From UBA9076 sp964418835 (lineage in GTDB: Bacteria > Bacillota_I > Bacilli_A > Erysipelotrichales > Erysipelotrichaceae), in contig CAYQNJ010000004.1 in the NCBI GenBank assembly GCA_964418835.1, forward strand, positions 62,001 to 126,000: 64,000 bases of DNA. Reading direction: 5' to 3'. Shown here one piece after another: positions 34,834 through 43,587 of this stretch (the first letter of the stretch is position 1; each line of letters opens with the position of its first letter). The translations under genes were made by a program, and so were the position numbers. Under the pieces are notes generated by a model, which was given only the letters and a program-made list of their open reading frames with translations, did not search any database and was not told the origin of the DNA.

Positions 34834-34860
34834 AAAAAAACTTCATAATGAAGTTTTTAT
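34834..34860. terminator. Bidirectional terminator between fic and the permease gene
   Basis: AAAAACTTC (34836-34844) and GAAGTTTTT (34850-34858), loop ATAAT, T-rich on both strands between convergent genes. Confidence 0.85.
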
Positions 34861-36155
34861 TATGCATATATCATCCAAATTAATATATATCCTATAGTAA
34901 CTGCGACCAAAGTGAATGGAATTGATATTCTCATAAACTCACTATTTTTCACTTGAAAACCTTCTTTTCTTAATAAACCTAAAGCAGTTATATTTGCTGA
35001 TGCTCCAATAGGGGTTAGGTTACCACCAAGAGTTGCTCCTGATAATAATCCAAACATAAGAATTGTTTGATCAACTCCTAAAGATGTAGCAATACCTGTA
35101 ACCACTGGTAACATCGTTAATACATAAGGTATATTATCAATGAAAGCACTAAGTAGTACTGATGCCCATACAATAATAGTATAAAGTAGAAATAAATTTC
35201 CTTCTCCGGCTTTTGCAATTAATGAAGCTAGCCAATCTATAACTCCAGCATTACTAATACCAGCTATTACTATAAACAATCCTAATAATAAACCTAAAGT
35301 AAATAAATCTATTTGGATTAATGTGTTTTTAATTACATGAATATTTTTTTGTCTTATCATTTCATAAACTATTCCAATAATCATTAGCACCATACAAATT
35401 AAACCATTTATATTTGATTTTATTATTGGAGGCAGGATACCTTCAGGGATAAAAGAAGCTCCAATTAATAAAACAACTAAACTAACAAGTAATATAGAAG
35501 GCACATAATCTTCTACATCAGTTGTATCATTAAAAGATATTAATTCTTTTTCTTTTCTAAAAATCCAAAATAAAACTAAAGTTGCACCTACACTTGCAAA
35601 TTGAACAATCCAAAACATACCAAGTTTTCCATCATAAAAGAAGAAATCAAGGAAGTTCATATTGTTATAACCACCAAGAAGAATAGAAGTTGTATCACCA
35701 ACTAAAGTAGCTGCACCTTGTAAATTTGAAGATATAGATATTGCTATAATAGACTTAACGGGTGAAACATTAAGTTTCTTACATAAAATAATTGCAACTG
35801 GCGCAACCATTAAAACAGTAGCCACATTATCCACAAAAGCTGATATTATACCTGCAAAAACTGCCAACGCAATAGTCATCCACTTAATATTAGGCATCTT
35901 ATCAATAATGAATTCAGCCATCTGTTCAGGCATTTTTGATTCAATAAATAAATCTACTAAACCCATTGTACCTGCAATCATCATTAAAACATTAAAATCA
36001 ATTGAAGGAATAATTTCACTAATAGGCAATATATTTAATATCACAAACAATAAACCACTACCAATAGCTATACAAGGTCTATAATCTTGAAATACTATTA
36101 AGCCTAAATAAGTTAATATAAATATTCCTAAAGCTAACATTGTAACACTTTCCAT
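34860..36155 (-). CDS. SLC13/ArsB/CitMHS-superfamily permease
   Basis: A 431-residue membrane protein with about 11-12 hydrophobic spans. Paired motifs AFVDNVATVLMVAPVAI and AFIDNIPYVLTMLPVV, and GDTTSILLGG with GGNLTPIGASANI, are the inverted-repeat hairpins of the ion-transporter superfamily holding arsenite (ArsB), citrate and dicarboxylate carriers. The exact substrate cannot be called; no arsenic-resistance genes adjoin. It is divergent from trkA. Confidence 0.88.
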   Translation of the reverse strand: MESVTMLALGIFILTYLGLIVFQDYRPCIAIGSGLLFVILNILPISEIIPSIDFNVLMMIAGTMGLVDLFIESKMPEQMAEFIIDKMPNIKWMTIALAVFAGIISAFVDNVATVLMVAPVAIILCKKLNVSPVKSIIAISISSNLQGAATLVGDTTSILLGGYNNMNFLDFFFYDGKLGMFWIVQFASVGATLVLFWIFRKEKELISFNDTTDVEDYVPSILLVSLVVLLIGASFIPEGILPPIIKSNINGLICMVLMIIGIVYEMIRQKNIHVIKNTLIQIDLFTLGLLLGLFIVIAGISNAGVIDWLASLIAKAGEGNLFLLYTIIVWASVLLSAFIDNIPYVLTMLPVVTGIATSLGVDQTILMFGLLSGATLGGNLTPIGASANITALGLLRKEGFQVKNSEFMRISIPFTLVAVTIGYILIWMIYA

Positions 36156-36184
36156 AAAAATCCCCTTTTTAACATATTAATACT

Positions 36185-36211
36185 ATGTGAAAAACTATAA
36201 TATTTCCACAT
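36185..36211. promoter_or_regulatory. Inverted repeat between the permease and trkA genes
   Basis: ATGTGAAAA (36185-36193) is mirrored, with one mismatch, by TTTCCACAT (36203-36211), 27 bases overall, in the divergent gap. It is a candidate operator; no regulator is recognised. Confidence 0.35.
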
Positions 36212-36269
36212 TAATAAATTATTAACAATCTCTTCATTTTATACAATAGAATAAACATTTCTAACATTG

Positions 36270-36275
36270 TATAAT
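36270..36275 (+). promoter_or_regulatory. Candidate -10 box of trkA-trkH
   Basis: TATAAT at 36270-36275 lies 23 bases before the ATG; the -35 region is not close to consensus. Confidence 0.4.
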
Positions 36276-36297
36276 AATACTAAGTTAAGGGGATAAT

Positions 36298-37640
36298 ATG
36301 AACATTATTGTTGTAGGCGCAGGAAAGATAGGTTCTTTGTTATGTAAGGATCTTGTTGATGAAGGTCATGATGTTTTTTTAATTGAACAAAATGAAGAAT
36401 TACTAGAAGATATGTTATCTAAATATGATATCAATGGAGTTGTATGTAATGGAGCTAGCCTTGATGTTTTAGTTGACTCAGAAATTGATAATTGTGATGT
36501 CTTTATTTCAGTAACATCTCAAGATGAAATAAACCTTCTAGCATGCATGATCGCAAAACAACTAGGCGCAAAATACACTATTGCCAGAACTAGAAATGAA
36601 GAATATAGAACTCTTACAGATATTATTAGTGAAGTATTAGGAATCTCAATGATAATAAACCCTGATTTATTATCTGCCCAACAAATCTTACTAGATATTG
36701 CATTCCCTCAAGCTAACTATGCATTAAATTTAAAATCAAAAAAATACAACTACTTAAATATGCTGTAGAAGATATAAAGATACTACAAGGGAGTATTAAA
36801 GAATTCAGAAAAAATTTTCCTAACATAATTGTTTGTGCTATAGAAAATGAACAAGTAATAATACCTACTGGCGACAGTGTTATTTCTAAAGATGATTTTA
36901 TATATATTACCGGACAACCTTCAGACTTAAGAAAGTTCTTTATTAAGGTAGAAAGAAATACACCTATTAGAAATGCTTTTATTATTGGTGGTGGTAAGAT
37001 TGCAGTATATCTATGTGAAATATTATATAAACAAAAAATCATATTTAAATTAGTAGAAAAGGACAGAGAAAAAGCTAAGTACTTCGCAAGTAAGTATCCA
37101 GAAATGGAAATTGTATGTGGAGATGGGAGTGATAGAGAGTTTTTAATATCACAAGGAATAAAAAATTATGATATTTTAATATCTCTTACAGGTTTAGATG
37201 AAGAAAACATGATATTATCTTTAGTCGCAGAAAAACTAGGAGTAAAAAGAAGTATTACAAAGGTAAGTAGACCTTATTTAATAGACTTATTTGAAGAAAT
37301 ACAAATAGCGAGTGTTGTAAATCCACAATCATTAGTTTCAGATTTAATAGTAGGGATTATAAGAGCACAAAAAAATACTTTAGGGACTAATATTAGAAAC
37401 TTACATAGAATCGCAAATAATAAAATAGAAATAAGTGAATTCCATATCACTAAAGAAAGTAATATAACTAATATACCTTTGACTGAAATAGATCTTATAA
37501 ACAATACATTAATTACATATATAATAAGGAAAGGAAATATTATCGTACCTACAGGTAATGATATGATTCAAATAGGTGATTATGTAATTATTTGCAGTAA
37601 ACATAAAATTAATGAAATAGAAGAGATAGTTAAATCATGA
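36298..37640 (+). CDS. trkA: Trk potassium uptake regulatory subunit TrkA, interrupted by a -1 frameshift
   Basis: TrkA binds NAD and ATP and gates the TrkH potassium channel from the cytosol. The first frame runs 36298-36768 with a Rossmann start IIVVGAGKIGS; it ends at a TAG (36766-36768). A -1 shift in the A7 run 36738-36744 joins it after residue 149 to a second frame that is open to the TGA at 37638-37640, giving 447 residues, the normal TrkA length. The second half holds the other RCK_N domain (FIIGGGKIAVYL) and RCK_C. trkH overlaps the end by 4 bases. Whether the shift is programmed, corrected by slippage, or a lesion is unknown. Confidence 0.85.
36738..36744 (+). other. Phased -1 slippery heptamer A AAA AAA in trkA
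   Basis: In the upstream frame the codons read TCA AAA AAA TAC, so A AAA AAA is exactly in phase for a -1 slip, giving AAA AAA ATA CAA and the long downstream frame. An A8 tract would restore the frame without slippage. No strong downstream hairpin is apparent. Confidence 0.55.
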
Positions 37641-39094
37641 ATTATTCAATAATAAGATATAACTTTGGAAGGTTATTCATAATACTATCCTTATTATTAT
37701 GTGTACCTTTAATAGTGAGTTTAATATTTAAAGAATCTTTTATGTTTCAATACAGTTACATAGTTCCAATATTAATTAGTATTACATTAGGTTTATTGTT
37801 AGGGATTAAAAAACCAAAAAATGATTACTTGGGTGTTAAGGAGGGTTTATCTATAACTTCTTTAGTATGGATAGTATATTCGTTGGTAGGTGCTATACCA
37901 TTTGTATTATCTAAAACATTACCTAGTTATATAGATGCTGTATTTGAAACAATGAGTGGTTTTACAACCACAGGGTCATCAGTAATAATAGATGTTGAAA
38001 TAATTAGTAAATCAATATTGTTCTATAGAAGCTTTACATTACTTATTGGAGGAATGGGAGTTATTGTGTTTGCTTTAGCTATACTACCAGCCTCATCTAA
38101 TTCAGGTGGAAATATGTTACAGGTTATGAAAACAGAAACTGCAGGACCAAAGTTTGGTAAGCTTGTAAGTAAGATATCAGAAACTGCAAGAATTCTTTAC
38201 ACTATATATTTAGTTATGACTTTAATATTTATAATCTTACTAAGCTTAGGAAAGATGGATTTATTTGATTCTATATTACATATATTTGGTGCTGCAGGTA
38301 CTGGTGGGTTTTCTATTAAGAATACAAGTTTATATTATTACAATGATTTATATTCTGAAATTATTATAGGAATAGCTATGTTTATGTTTGGGGTTAACTT
38401 TAATTTATATTTCCTAATATTAATAGGTAGAGCAAAAGAAGTATTTGAAAACGAAGAATTAAAAGCATATGTATTAATACTAGTAATATCTACTGTATTA
38501 ATAATGATGAATATTGCATATAGGTATAATGATTTCTTTTTACTATTAAGAGATTCTTTATTTACTACAACCTCTTTTATAACTACCACAACTTTTCTTA
38601 CAATCAATTATGATAATTGGCCTTTATTTTCTAGAGTTATCCTGTTGTTTTTAATGTTTGTGGGAGGAATGGCAGGTAGTACTGCAGGAGGTATAAAGAT
38701 AAGTCGAGTATTAATGTTATATAAAACCGCAAAGGCTGAAATAAAGTACGCTATGAATCCTAGTAGAATACAGGTAATTAAATACAATGGGAAAGAGTTG
38801 GATAGTAAGACTCATAGATCTGTGTTAAACTACTTTGCATTGTATTTTATTATATTTGGGATACTACTAGTAATAGTTTCCTTAGAAACACCAACATTTG
38901 ACTCTTCCTTTTCGTCAGTACTAGCAACATTTAATAATATAGGTCCTGGTATGGCAGATATAGGACCAACAGAAAACTTTGCATGGTTTAGTGACCATAC
39001 TAAAATAGTTCTAACTATTTCTATGTATTTAGGAAGGTTAGAGATACTACCAGTACTTGTTTTCTTAAATCCTAAAACATGGAAAATTAGGTGA
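37637..39094 (+). CDS. trkH: Trk potassium channel TrkH/KtrB-type subunit
   Basis: A 485-residue membrane potassium translocator. Selectivity-filter-like loops are visible as TMSGFTTTGSSV (first pore loop), GAAGTGGFSIKN, TTTTFLTINYDNWPL and NNIGPGM, each between hydrophobic segments of the four M1-P-M2 repeats. The region GMAGSTAGGIKISR is typical of TrkH. Its ATG lies in the trkA stop (ATGA), so it needs translation of the full trkA frame for coupling. Stop is TGA; a terminator follows. Confidence 0.93.
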   Translation: MNYSIIRYNFGRLFIILSLLLCVPLIVSLIFKESFMFQYSYIVPILISITLGLLLGIKKPKNDYLGVKEGLSITSLVWIVYSLVGAIPFVLSKTLPSYIDAVFETMSGFTTTGSSVIIDVEIISKSILFYRSFTLLIGGMGVIVFALAILPASSNSGGNMLQVMKTETAGPKFGKLVSKISETARILYTIYLVMTLIFIILLSLGKMDLFDSILHIFGAAGTGGFSIKNTSLYYYNDLYSEIIIGIAMFMFGVNFNLYFLILIGRAKEVFENEELKAYVLILVISTVLIMMNIAYRYNDFFLLLRDSLFTTTSFITTTTFLTINYDNWPLFSRVILLFLMFVGGMAGSTAGGIKISRVLMLYKTAKAEIKYAMNPSRIQVIKYNGKELDSKTHRSVLNYFALYFIIFGILLVIVSLETPTFDSSFSSVLATFNNIGPGMADIGPTENFAWFSDHTKIVLTISMYLGRLEILPVLVFLNPKTWKIR

Positions 39095-39097
39095 AAT

Positions 39098-39142
39098 AAG
39101 TTCAATAAAAACATTTAAAATAATTTATTTGAACTTTTTTTA
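39098..39142 (+). terminator. Terminator after trkH
   Basis: AAGTTCAA (39098-39105) pairs with TTGAACTT (39129-39136), extended inside by ATAAA/TTTAT, followed by a T run. Confidence 0.72.
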
Positions 39143-39150
39143 TTTTATCC

Positions 39151-39179
39151 TTGCATAAGTATCATATTTATTGTAAAAT
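39151..39179 (+). promoter_or_regulatory. Promoter of the S10 superoperon
   Basis: TTGCAT (39151-39156) and TAAAAT (39174-39179) at 17-base spacing, about 130 bases before rpsJ; the only good promoter seen before the 13.5-kb ribosomal gene run. Confidence 0.65.
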
Positions 39180-39186
39180 ACTTAAG

Positions 39187-39300
39187 CACTCGCAGTGACG
39201 TGGGAGGTTGCCGGCACGCTGGCATACGTTGTCAACGTATAGATGACCGGGTAATTCACACAGAGCGATTCTATCAGTGATAGAAGTGAAAATAAGGAGG
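39187..39300 (+). ncRNA. Structured S10-operon leader
   Basis: The leader folds into several hairpins: CACT/AGTG (39187-39197), GCC/GGC (39210-39223), ATACGT/ACGTAT (39224-39240) and a perfect TTCTATC/GATAGAA (39269-39285). It carries GTGGGAGGTTGCC, and its sequence is GC-richer than its surroundings, as expected for a constrained RNA. A ribosomal-protein autoregulatory role is inferred from position; the protein that binds is not known to me. Confidence 0.6.
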
Positions 39301-39308
39301 AAAATTTC

Positions 39309-39620
39309 ATGGCAAAAAATGCAGTAAGAATTCGTTTGAAAGCTTACGAACACCGCTCAATTGATGCGGCTAGTGAAAAGATTGTTAGAACAGCTAATGA
39401 TCATGGAGCTAAAAAAGTTGTTGGTCCAGTACCACTACCAACTGAAAAAGAAGTGGTTACAGTATTACGTGCGGTTCATAAATATAAGGATTCACGTGAA
39501 CAATTTGAACAAAGAACTCACAAACGCTTAATTGAAATCATCGGACCAAGTGCTGAAACTATGGATGCACTTACAAGATTAGATTTACCAAGTGGTGTAG
39601 AGATCGAAATCAAATTATAA
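39309..39620 (+). CDS. rpsJ: 30S ribosomal protein S10
   Basis: S10 (NusE), 103 residues, full length. It takes part in the 30S head and in antitermination with NusB. The VRIRLKAYEHRSIDAA start and HKRLIEIIGPS are diagnostic. First gene of the S10 operon, behind the structured leader and AAGGAGG. Confidence 0.98.
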   Translation: MAKNAVRIRLKAYEHRSIDAASEKIVRTANDHGAKKVVGPVPLPTEKEVVTVLRAVHKYKDSREQFEQRTHKRLIEIIGPSAETMDALTRLDLPSGVEIEIKL

Positions 39621-39640
39621 GAAAGGAATAAGAGGACATT

Positions 39641-40318
39641 ATGAAAGGTATATTGGGACGCAAGCTTGGTATGACTCAAGTGTTTACAGAAGATGGTGTG
39701 TTAATTCCAGTAACTGTAATTGAAGCTACTCCAAATGTAGTTATGCAAAAGAAAACTACAGAGAATGATGGCTACAACTCAATCCAATTGGGATTTGAAG
39801 ACATTAAAGAAAGTCGTGCAAACAAAGCTGTAAAAGGACATGCGTCAAAAGCTAACACAAGCCCAAAAAGATTTATCCGTGAATTTAAAGGAATGGATGA
39901 ATTAGAAGTGGGTACAGAAGTAAAAGTCGATATCTTTTCCGCTGGTGATATGGTAGATATAACAGGCGTGAGTAAAGGTAAAGGCTTCATGGGAACTATT
40001 TATAGAAACAATGCGGCTAGAGGACCTATGTCTCACGGTTCTGGGCATCATCGTCACATTGGTTCACTTGCTTCAATCGGTAGAAATAACGGTGTTATAA
40101 ACAAGGGAACTGCAATGGCAGGACATGAAGGTGCTTTAACAACAACAAATCAAAACTTAGAAGTTATTAAGGTTGATGCTGATCAAAACTTCATTTTGGT
40201 AAAAGGAAATGTTCCAGGACCAAAAAGAGGATTGGTTATTGTTAAAGAGACAGTAAAAAGAAACAAAAACAAAAAAGCAGTAGATTTATTAAGCTATGAA
40301 GTAGAGGAGGCTGAATAA
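39641..40318 (+). CDS. rplC: 50S ribosomal protein L3
   Basis: L3, 225 residues, with the starting GRKLGMTQVFTEDG and the central FMGTIYRNNAARGPMSHGSGHHR loop that reaches the peptidyl-transferase centre. One-base overlap (TAATG) with rplD indicates translational coupling. Confidence 0.98.
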   Translation: MKGILGRKLGMTQVFTEDGVLIPVTVIEATPNVVMQKKTTENDGYNSIQLGFEDIKESRANKAVKGHASKANTSPKRFIREFKGMDELEVGTEVKVDIFSAGDMVDITGVSKGKGFMGTIYRNNAARGPMSHGSGHHRHIGSLASIGRNNGVINKGTAMAGHEGALTTTNQNLEVIKVDADQNFILVKGNVPGPKRGLVIVKETVKRNKNKKAVDLLSYEVEEAE

Positions 40319-40947
40319 TGAGTAAGATTAATGTATATAGCCTTGATGCTAAAGTAGTTAAGGAAATTGAATTAAATGAATCTGTATTCAATATTGAACC
40401 TAACAAACAAGCAATATATGATGCAGTGTTATTACAACAAGCTAGCTTACGTCAAGGTACGCATAGTACTAAGACACGTGCTGAAGTATCTGGTGGTGGT
40501 AAGAAACCATTTAGACAAAAAGGTACAGGTAGAGCTAGACAAGGTTCAACAAGAGCTGTTGGTATGAGAACTGGTGGTATTGCGTTTGGACCAAAACCTA
40601 GAGATTATGGTTTCAAATTAAATCGTAAAGTTAGAAAATTGGCACTAAGATCAATTCTAAGCCAAAAGGTTGCTGATGATTCTTGTACAGTACTAGAGTC
40701 AATTAAATTTGATGCAGTAAAAACAAAAGAATTTAAAGCTATGATGGAAAGATTTAGCTTTGATAGAAAAACATTATTCGTAGTTGACATTGCTGAAGAC
40801 TTCGACAATGCATTCTTATCAATGAGAAACATTCCAAATGCTATGTTATTAACAGTTGATTCATTAAATGTTTATGATGTAGCAAATGCTGATCGCTTAG
40901 TAATTACTGAAGCTGCCGCAACTAAAGCAGGGGAGGTACTTGCATAA
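40318..40947 (+). CDS. rplD: 50S ribosomal protein L4
   Basis: L4, 209 residues. The long basic loop with SGGGKKPFRQKGTGRARQG (about residues 58-76) lines the exit tunnel. Linked to rplC and rplW by TAATG overlaps. In many bacteria L4 also controls this operon; whether it does here is unknown. Confidence 0.98.
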   Translation: MSKINVYSLDAKVVKEIELNESVFNIEPNKQAIYDAVLLQQASLRQGTHSTKTRAEVSGGGKKPFRQKGTGRARQGSTRAVGMRTGGIAFGPKPRDYGFKLNRKVRKLALRSILSQKVADDSCTVLESIKFDAVKTKEFKAMMERFSFDRKTLFVVDIAEDFDNAFLSMRNIPNAMLLTVDSLNVYDVANADRLVITEAAATKAGEVLA

Positions 40948-41234
40948 TGAGTAACGCTAGAGATATTATTATTCGTCCTATCATTACTGAAAAGTCTATG
41001 AGACTTACTCAAGAAGAAAACAAATACACATTTGAAGTTGCTAAGAGTGCTAATAAAATTTCTATTAGACAAGCAATTGAAGAAATATTTAATGTAAAAG
41101 TTGAATCAGTTAGTACAGTAAATGTTGAAGGAAAATTAAAAAGAGTTGGCCGTTATGAAGGAAGAACAAATTCATACAAAAAAGCTATTGTTAAATTAGC
41201 TGAAGGTCAAGATATCGATTTATTTAATAACTAA
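40947..41234 (+). CDS. rplW: 50S ribosomal protein L23
   Basis: L23, 95 residues, at the tunnel exit where SRP and trigger factor dock. IIRPIITEKSM at the start and a C-terminal TNSYKKAIVKL are typical. It overlaps rplD by one base. Confidence 0.98.
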   Translation: MSNARDIIIRPIITEKSMRLTQEENKYTFEVAKSANKISIRQAIEEIFNVKVESVSTVNVEGKLKRVGRYEGRTNSYKKAIVKLAEGQDIDLFNN

Positions 41235-41243
41235 TCGATAAAC

Positions 41244-41271
41244 TATCGGAGGAAATCGCTATCTCCGGATA
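41244..41271 (+). promoter_or_regulatory. Hairpin between rplW and rplB
   Basis: TATCGGAG (41244-41251) pairs with CTCCGGATA (41263-41271), with one bulged C and an 11-base loop. It encloses a Shine-Dalgarno-like CGGAGGAAA that is not the one used by rplB (GAAAGGAAG). Possibly a processing or translation-control site. Confidence 0.45.
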
Positions 41272-41295
41272 AATGCGAAAGGAAGAAAATTAAAA

Positions 41296-42129
41296 ATGGC
41301 TATTAAGAAGTATAAACCAACGACTCCAGGCCGTAGAGGTATGACTACTCTTGCAAATACAGAGATTACTAGTACTACCCCTGAAAAATCATTACTAGTT
41401 TCATTTAGTAAGAATGCAGGTCGTAACAATACAGGTCGTATTACAACACGCCATCAAGGTGGTGGACATAAGCAAAAATATCGTTTAATTGACTTTAAAC
41501 GTAATAAGGATAATATTCCTGCAACAGTAGCAACAATTGAGTATGATCCAAATAGATCAGCAAATATTGCATTATTAAATTATGCTGATGGAGAAAAAAG
41601 ATATATTATCGCTCCAGAAGGATTAAAAGTTGGAACTGTAATTATTTCAGGAGTTGAAGCTGACATTAAAGTTGGTAACGCTCTAGAAATGAAGAATATG
41701 CCTGAAGGTACTACAGTACATAATATAGAACTTACTCCAGGTAAAGGTGGACAACTTGCAAGAAGTGCTGGATGTTCTGCTCAAATCTTAGGGTTTGAAG
41801 GAAAATATGTAACAGTTAGATTATCTTCTGGTGAAGTAAGAAAACTACTAAGCAATGGTAGAGCTACTATTGGTTCAGTAGGAAATGGTGACTATAACTT
41901 AGTTAACATTGGTAAAGCAGGTCGTTCTAGATGGATGGGTATTAGACCAACTGTTAGAGGATCTGTAATGAACCCTAATGATCACCCTCACGGTGGTGGT
42001 GAAGGACGTACACCGATCGGTAGAAAATCACCAATGACACCTTGGGGCAAGAAAGCTATGGGTGTTAAAACTCGTAAATCTAAGAAAAAGAGTAGCGAAC
42101 TAATCGTTCGTGGACGTAAGAGCAAATAG
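41296..42129 (+). CDS. rplB: 50S ribosomal protein L2
   Basis: L2, 277 residues, essential for subunit joining and peptidyl transfer. The conserved end HPHGGGEGRTPIGRKSPMTPWG (about residues 231-252) contains the key His. Ribosome site GAAAGGAAG upstream; a hairpin lies in the preceding gap. Confidence 0.98.
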   Translation: MAIKKYKPTTPGRRGMTTLANTEITSTTPEKSLLVSFSKNAGRNNTGRITTRHQGGGHKQKYRLIDFKRNKDNIPATVATIEYDPNRSANIALLNYADGEKRYIIAPEGLKVGTVIISGVEADIKVGNALEMKNMPEGTTVHNIELTPGKGGQLARSAGCSAQILGFEGKYVTVRLSSGEVRKLLSNGRATIGSVGNGDYNLVNIGKAGRSRWMGIRPTVRGSVMNPNDHPHGGGEGRTPIGRKSPMTPWGKKAMGVKTRKSKKKSSELIVRGRKSK

Positions 42130-42145
42130 GGAAGGAGAATAAAAA

Positions 42146-42421
42146 ATGACAAGAAGTTTGAAAAAGGGTCCATTCTGTGACGAACATTTAATGAAAAAAG
42201 TAACAGAACTAAATAAGTCTGGTAAAAAAGAAGTTATTAAGACTTGGTCACGTCGTTCTACTATTTTCCCAAGTTTTGTTGAACACACATTTGCGGTTCA
42301 CAACGGTAAGGAACACGTACCAGTTTATGTAACTGAAGATATGGTTGGACATAAATTAGGTGAATTTGTATTAACAAGAAAATACGGCGGTCATGGCGAT
42401 GACAAGAACGACCGTAGATAA
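42146..42421 (+). CDS. rpsS: 30S ribosomal protein S19
   Basis: S19, 91 residues, in the 30S head. RSLKKGPFCDEHLMKK and SRRSTIFPSFVEHTFAVHNG are diagnostic. GGAAGGAGA precedes it. Confidence 0.98.
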   Translation: MTRSLKKGPFCDEHLMKKVTELNKSGKKEVIKTWSRRSTIFPSFVEHTFAVHNGKEHVPVYVTEDMVGHKLGEFVLTRKYGGHGDDKNDRR

Positions 42422-42436
42422 TAGGAGGAGAAAATA

Positions 42437-42769
42437 ATGGAAGTTAAAGCAACAGCTAAAACAATACGTATTGCTCCTCGTAAAGTAAGATTAGTGTTAG
42501 ATCTTGTAAGAGGGAAAGATGCTAAAGAAGCTCTAGATATCTTAAAGTTCACACCTAATCATGCTGCAGTTCAAGTGAGCAAGGTAGTTAAATCAGCAGT
42601 AGCAAATGCTACTAACAATCATGATTTAGATGAAAATAAACTTTATATTAAATCATGCTATGCAAATGAAGGTGTAACTTTAAAAAGATTTATGCCTCGT
42701 GCAAAAGGTAATGCATCACAAATATTAAAAAGAACAAGCCACATTACAGTTGTGGTAGATGAAAGATAG
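42437..42769 (+). CDS. rplV: 50S ribosomal protein L22
   Basis: L22, 110 residues. Start AKTIRIAPRKVRLVLDLVRG and the beta-hairpin tip MPRAKGNASQILKRTSHI mark the exit-tunnel protein. AGGAGG upstream. Confidence 0.98.
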   Translation: MEVKATAKTIRIAPRKVRLVLDLVRGKDAKEALDILKFTPNHAAVQVSKVVKSAVANATNNHDLDENKLYIKSCYANEGVTLKRFMPRAKGNASQILKRTSHITVVVDER

Positions 42770-42781
42770 GAGGAATTCAAT

Positions 42782-43585
42782 ATGGGTCAAAAAGTAAGTC
42801 CGATAGGAATGCGTGTTGGTATTATTCGTGACTGGGATTCAAGATGGTATGCTGATGATAACTATGGCGAATTCCTAAATGAAGATATCAAAGTTCGTAA
42901 ATATCTAGAAAAAGCTCTTGTAGATGCTTATATTTCTAGAATCGAAATTGAAAGAAAATCTAAGAATGACATTCATGTAATGATTAGATGTGCTAGACCT
43001 GGTGTTGCTTTAGGTAAAACAGCAAAAGGTTTAGAAATGATTGAAGTAGTTAAAAAAGGATTAAACAAAGTAATTAAGGGTAAAACATTAAAGATTGATA
43101 TTATTGAAGTTGCTAACCCAGATTTAGATGCAAGACTTGTTGCAAGAAAAATCGCTGAAGGATTAGAAGCTCGTCAATCATTTAGAATTACTCAAAAAAG
43201 AGCTATCCAACAAACAATGAGATCAGGTGCTAAAGGTATCAAAACATCTGTATCTGGTCGTTTAGGAGGAGCTGATATGGCTAGAAGTGAAGGATATTCT
43301 GAAGGAATAGTTCCATTACATTCACTAAGAGCTGATATTGATTATGCTTGGGAAGAAGCAGATACTACATATGGAAAATTAGGTGTTAAAGTTTGGATTT
43401 GTAGAGGTGAAGTATTACCTGGACAAATGGTTAAAGAACCAGAAGCATCTAAGGCTCCTGCTAGAGGAAATAGACGTAATAACAATAGAAATGATCGTCG
43501 TAATAGAAACCCTAGAAATGCTCAACCACAAAACGTTGAAGCACCAGTAGCTAAGGCTTCAGAAAGCACTGAAGGAGGTAATTAA
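42782..43585 (+). CDS. rpsC: 30S ribosomal protein S3 with a long basic C-terminal tail
   Basis: S3 with a KH domain, forming part of the mRNA entry helicase. Core motifs are GQKVSPIGMRVGI and GVKVWICRGEVLPGQM. It is 267 residues against about 218 in B. subtilis; the extra part from about residue 220 is Arg/Asn-rich (GNRRNNNRNDRRNRN) then Ala/Glu-rich, and looks disordered. It could contact RNA. Confidence 0.97.
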   Translation: MGQKVSPIGMRVGIIRDWDSRWYADDNYGEFLNEDIKVRKYLEKALVDAYISRIEIERKSKNDIHVMIRCARPGVALGKTAKGLEMIEVVKKGLNKVIKGKTLKIDIIEVANPDLDARLVARKIAEGLEARQSFRITQKRAIQQTMRSGAKGIKTSVSGRLGGADMARSEGYSEGIVPLHSLRADIDYAWEEADTTYGKLGVKVWICRGEVLPGQMVKEPEASKAPARGNRRNNNRNDRRNRNPRNAQPQNVEAPVAKASESTEGGN

Positions 43586-43587
43586 TT

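Noticed and set aside
36156..36297. A c-di-AMP or potassium riboswitch before trkA
   Set aside because: The gap is too short and AT-rich, with no conserved core that I could recognise.
23142..39094. TGA read as Trp, as in many Mollicutes
   Set aside because: TGA ends feoA, trkA and trkH at expected family lengths, and Trp codons in conserved sites are TGG.
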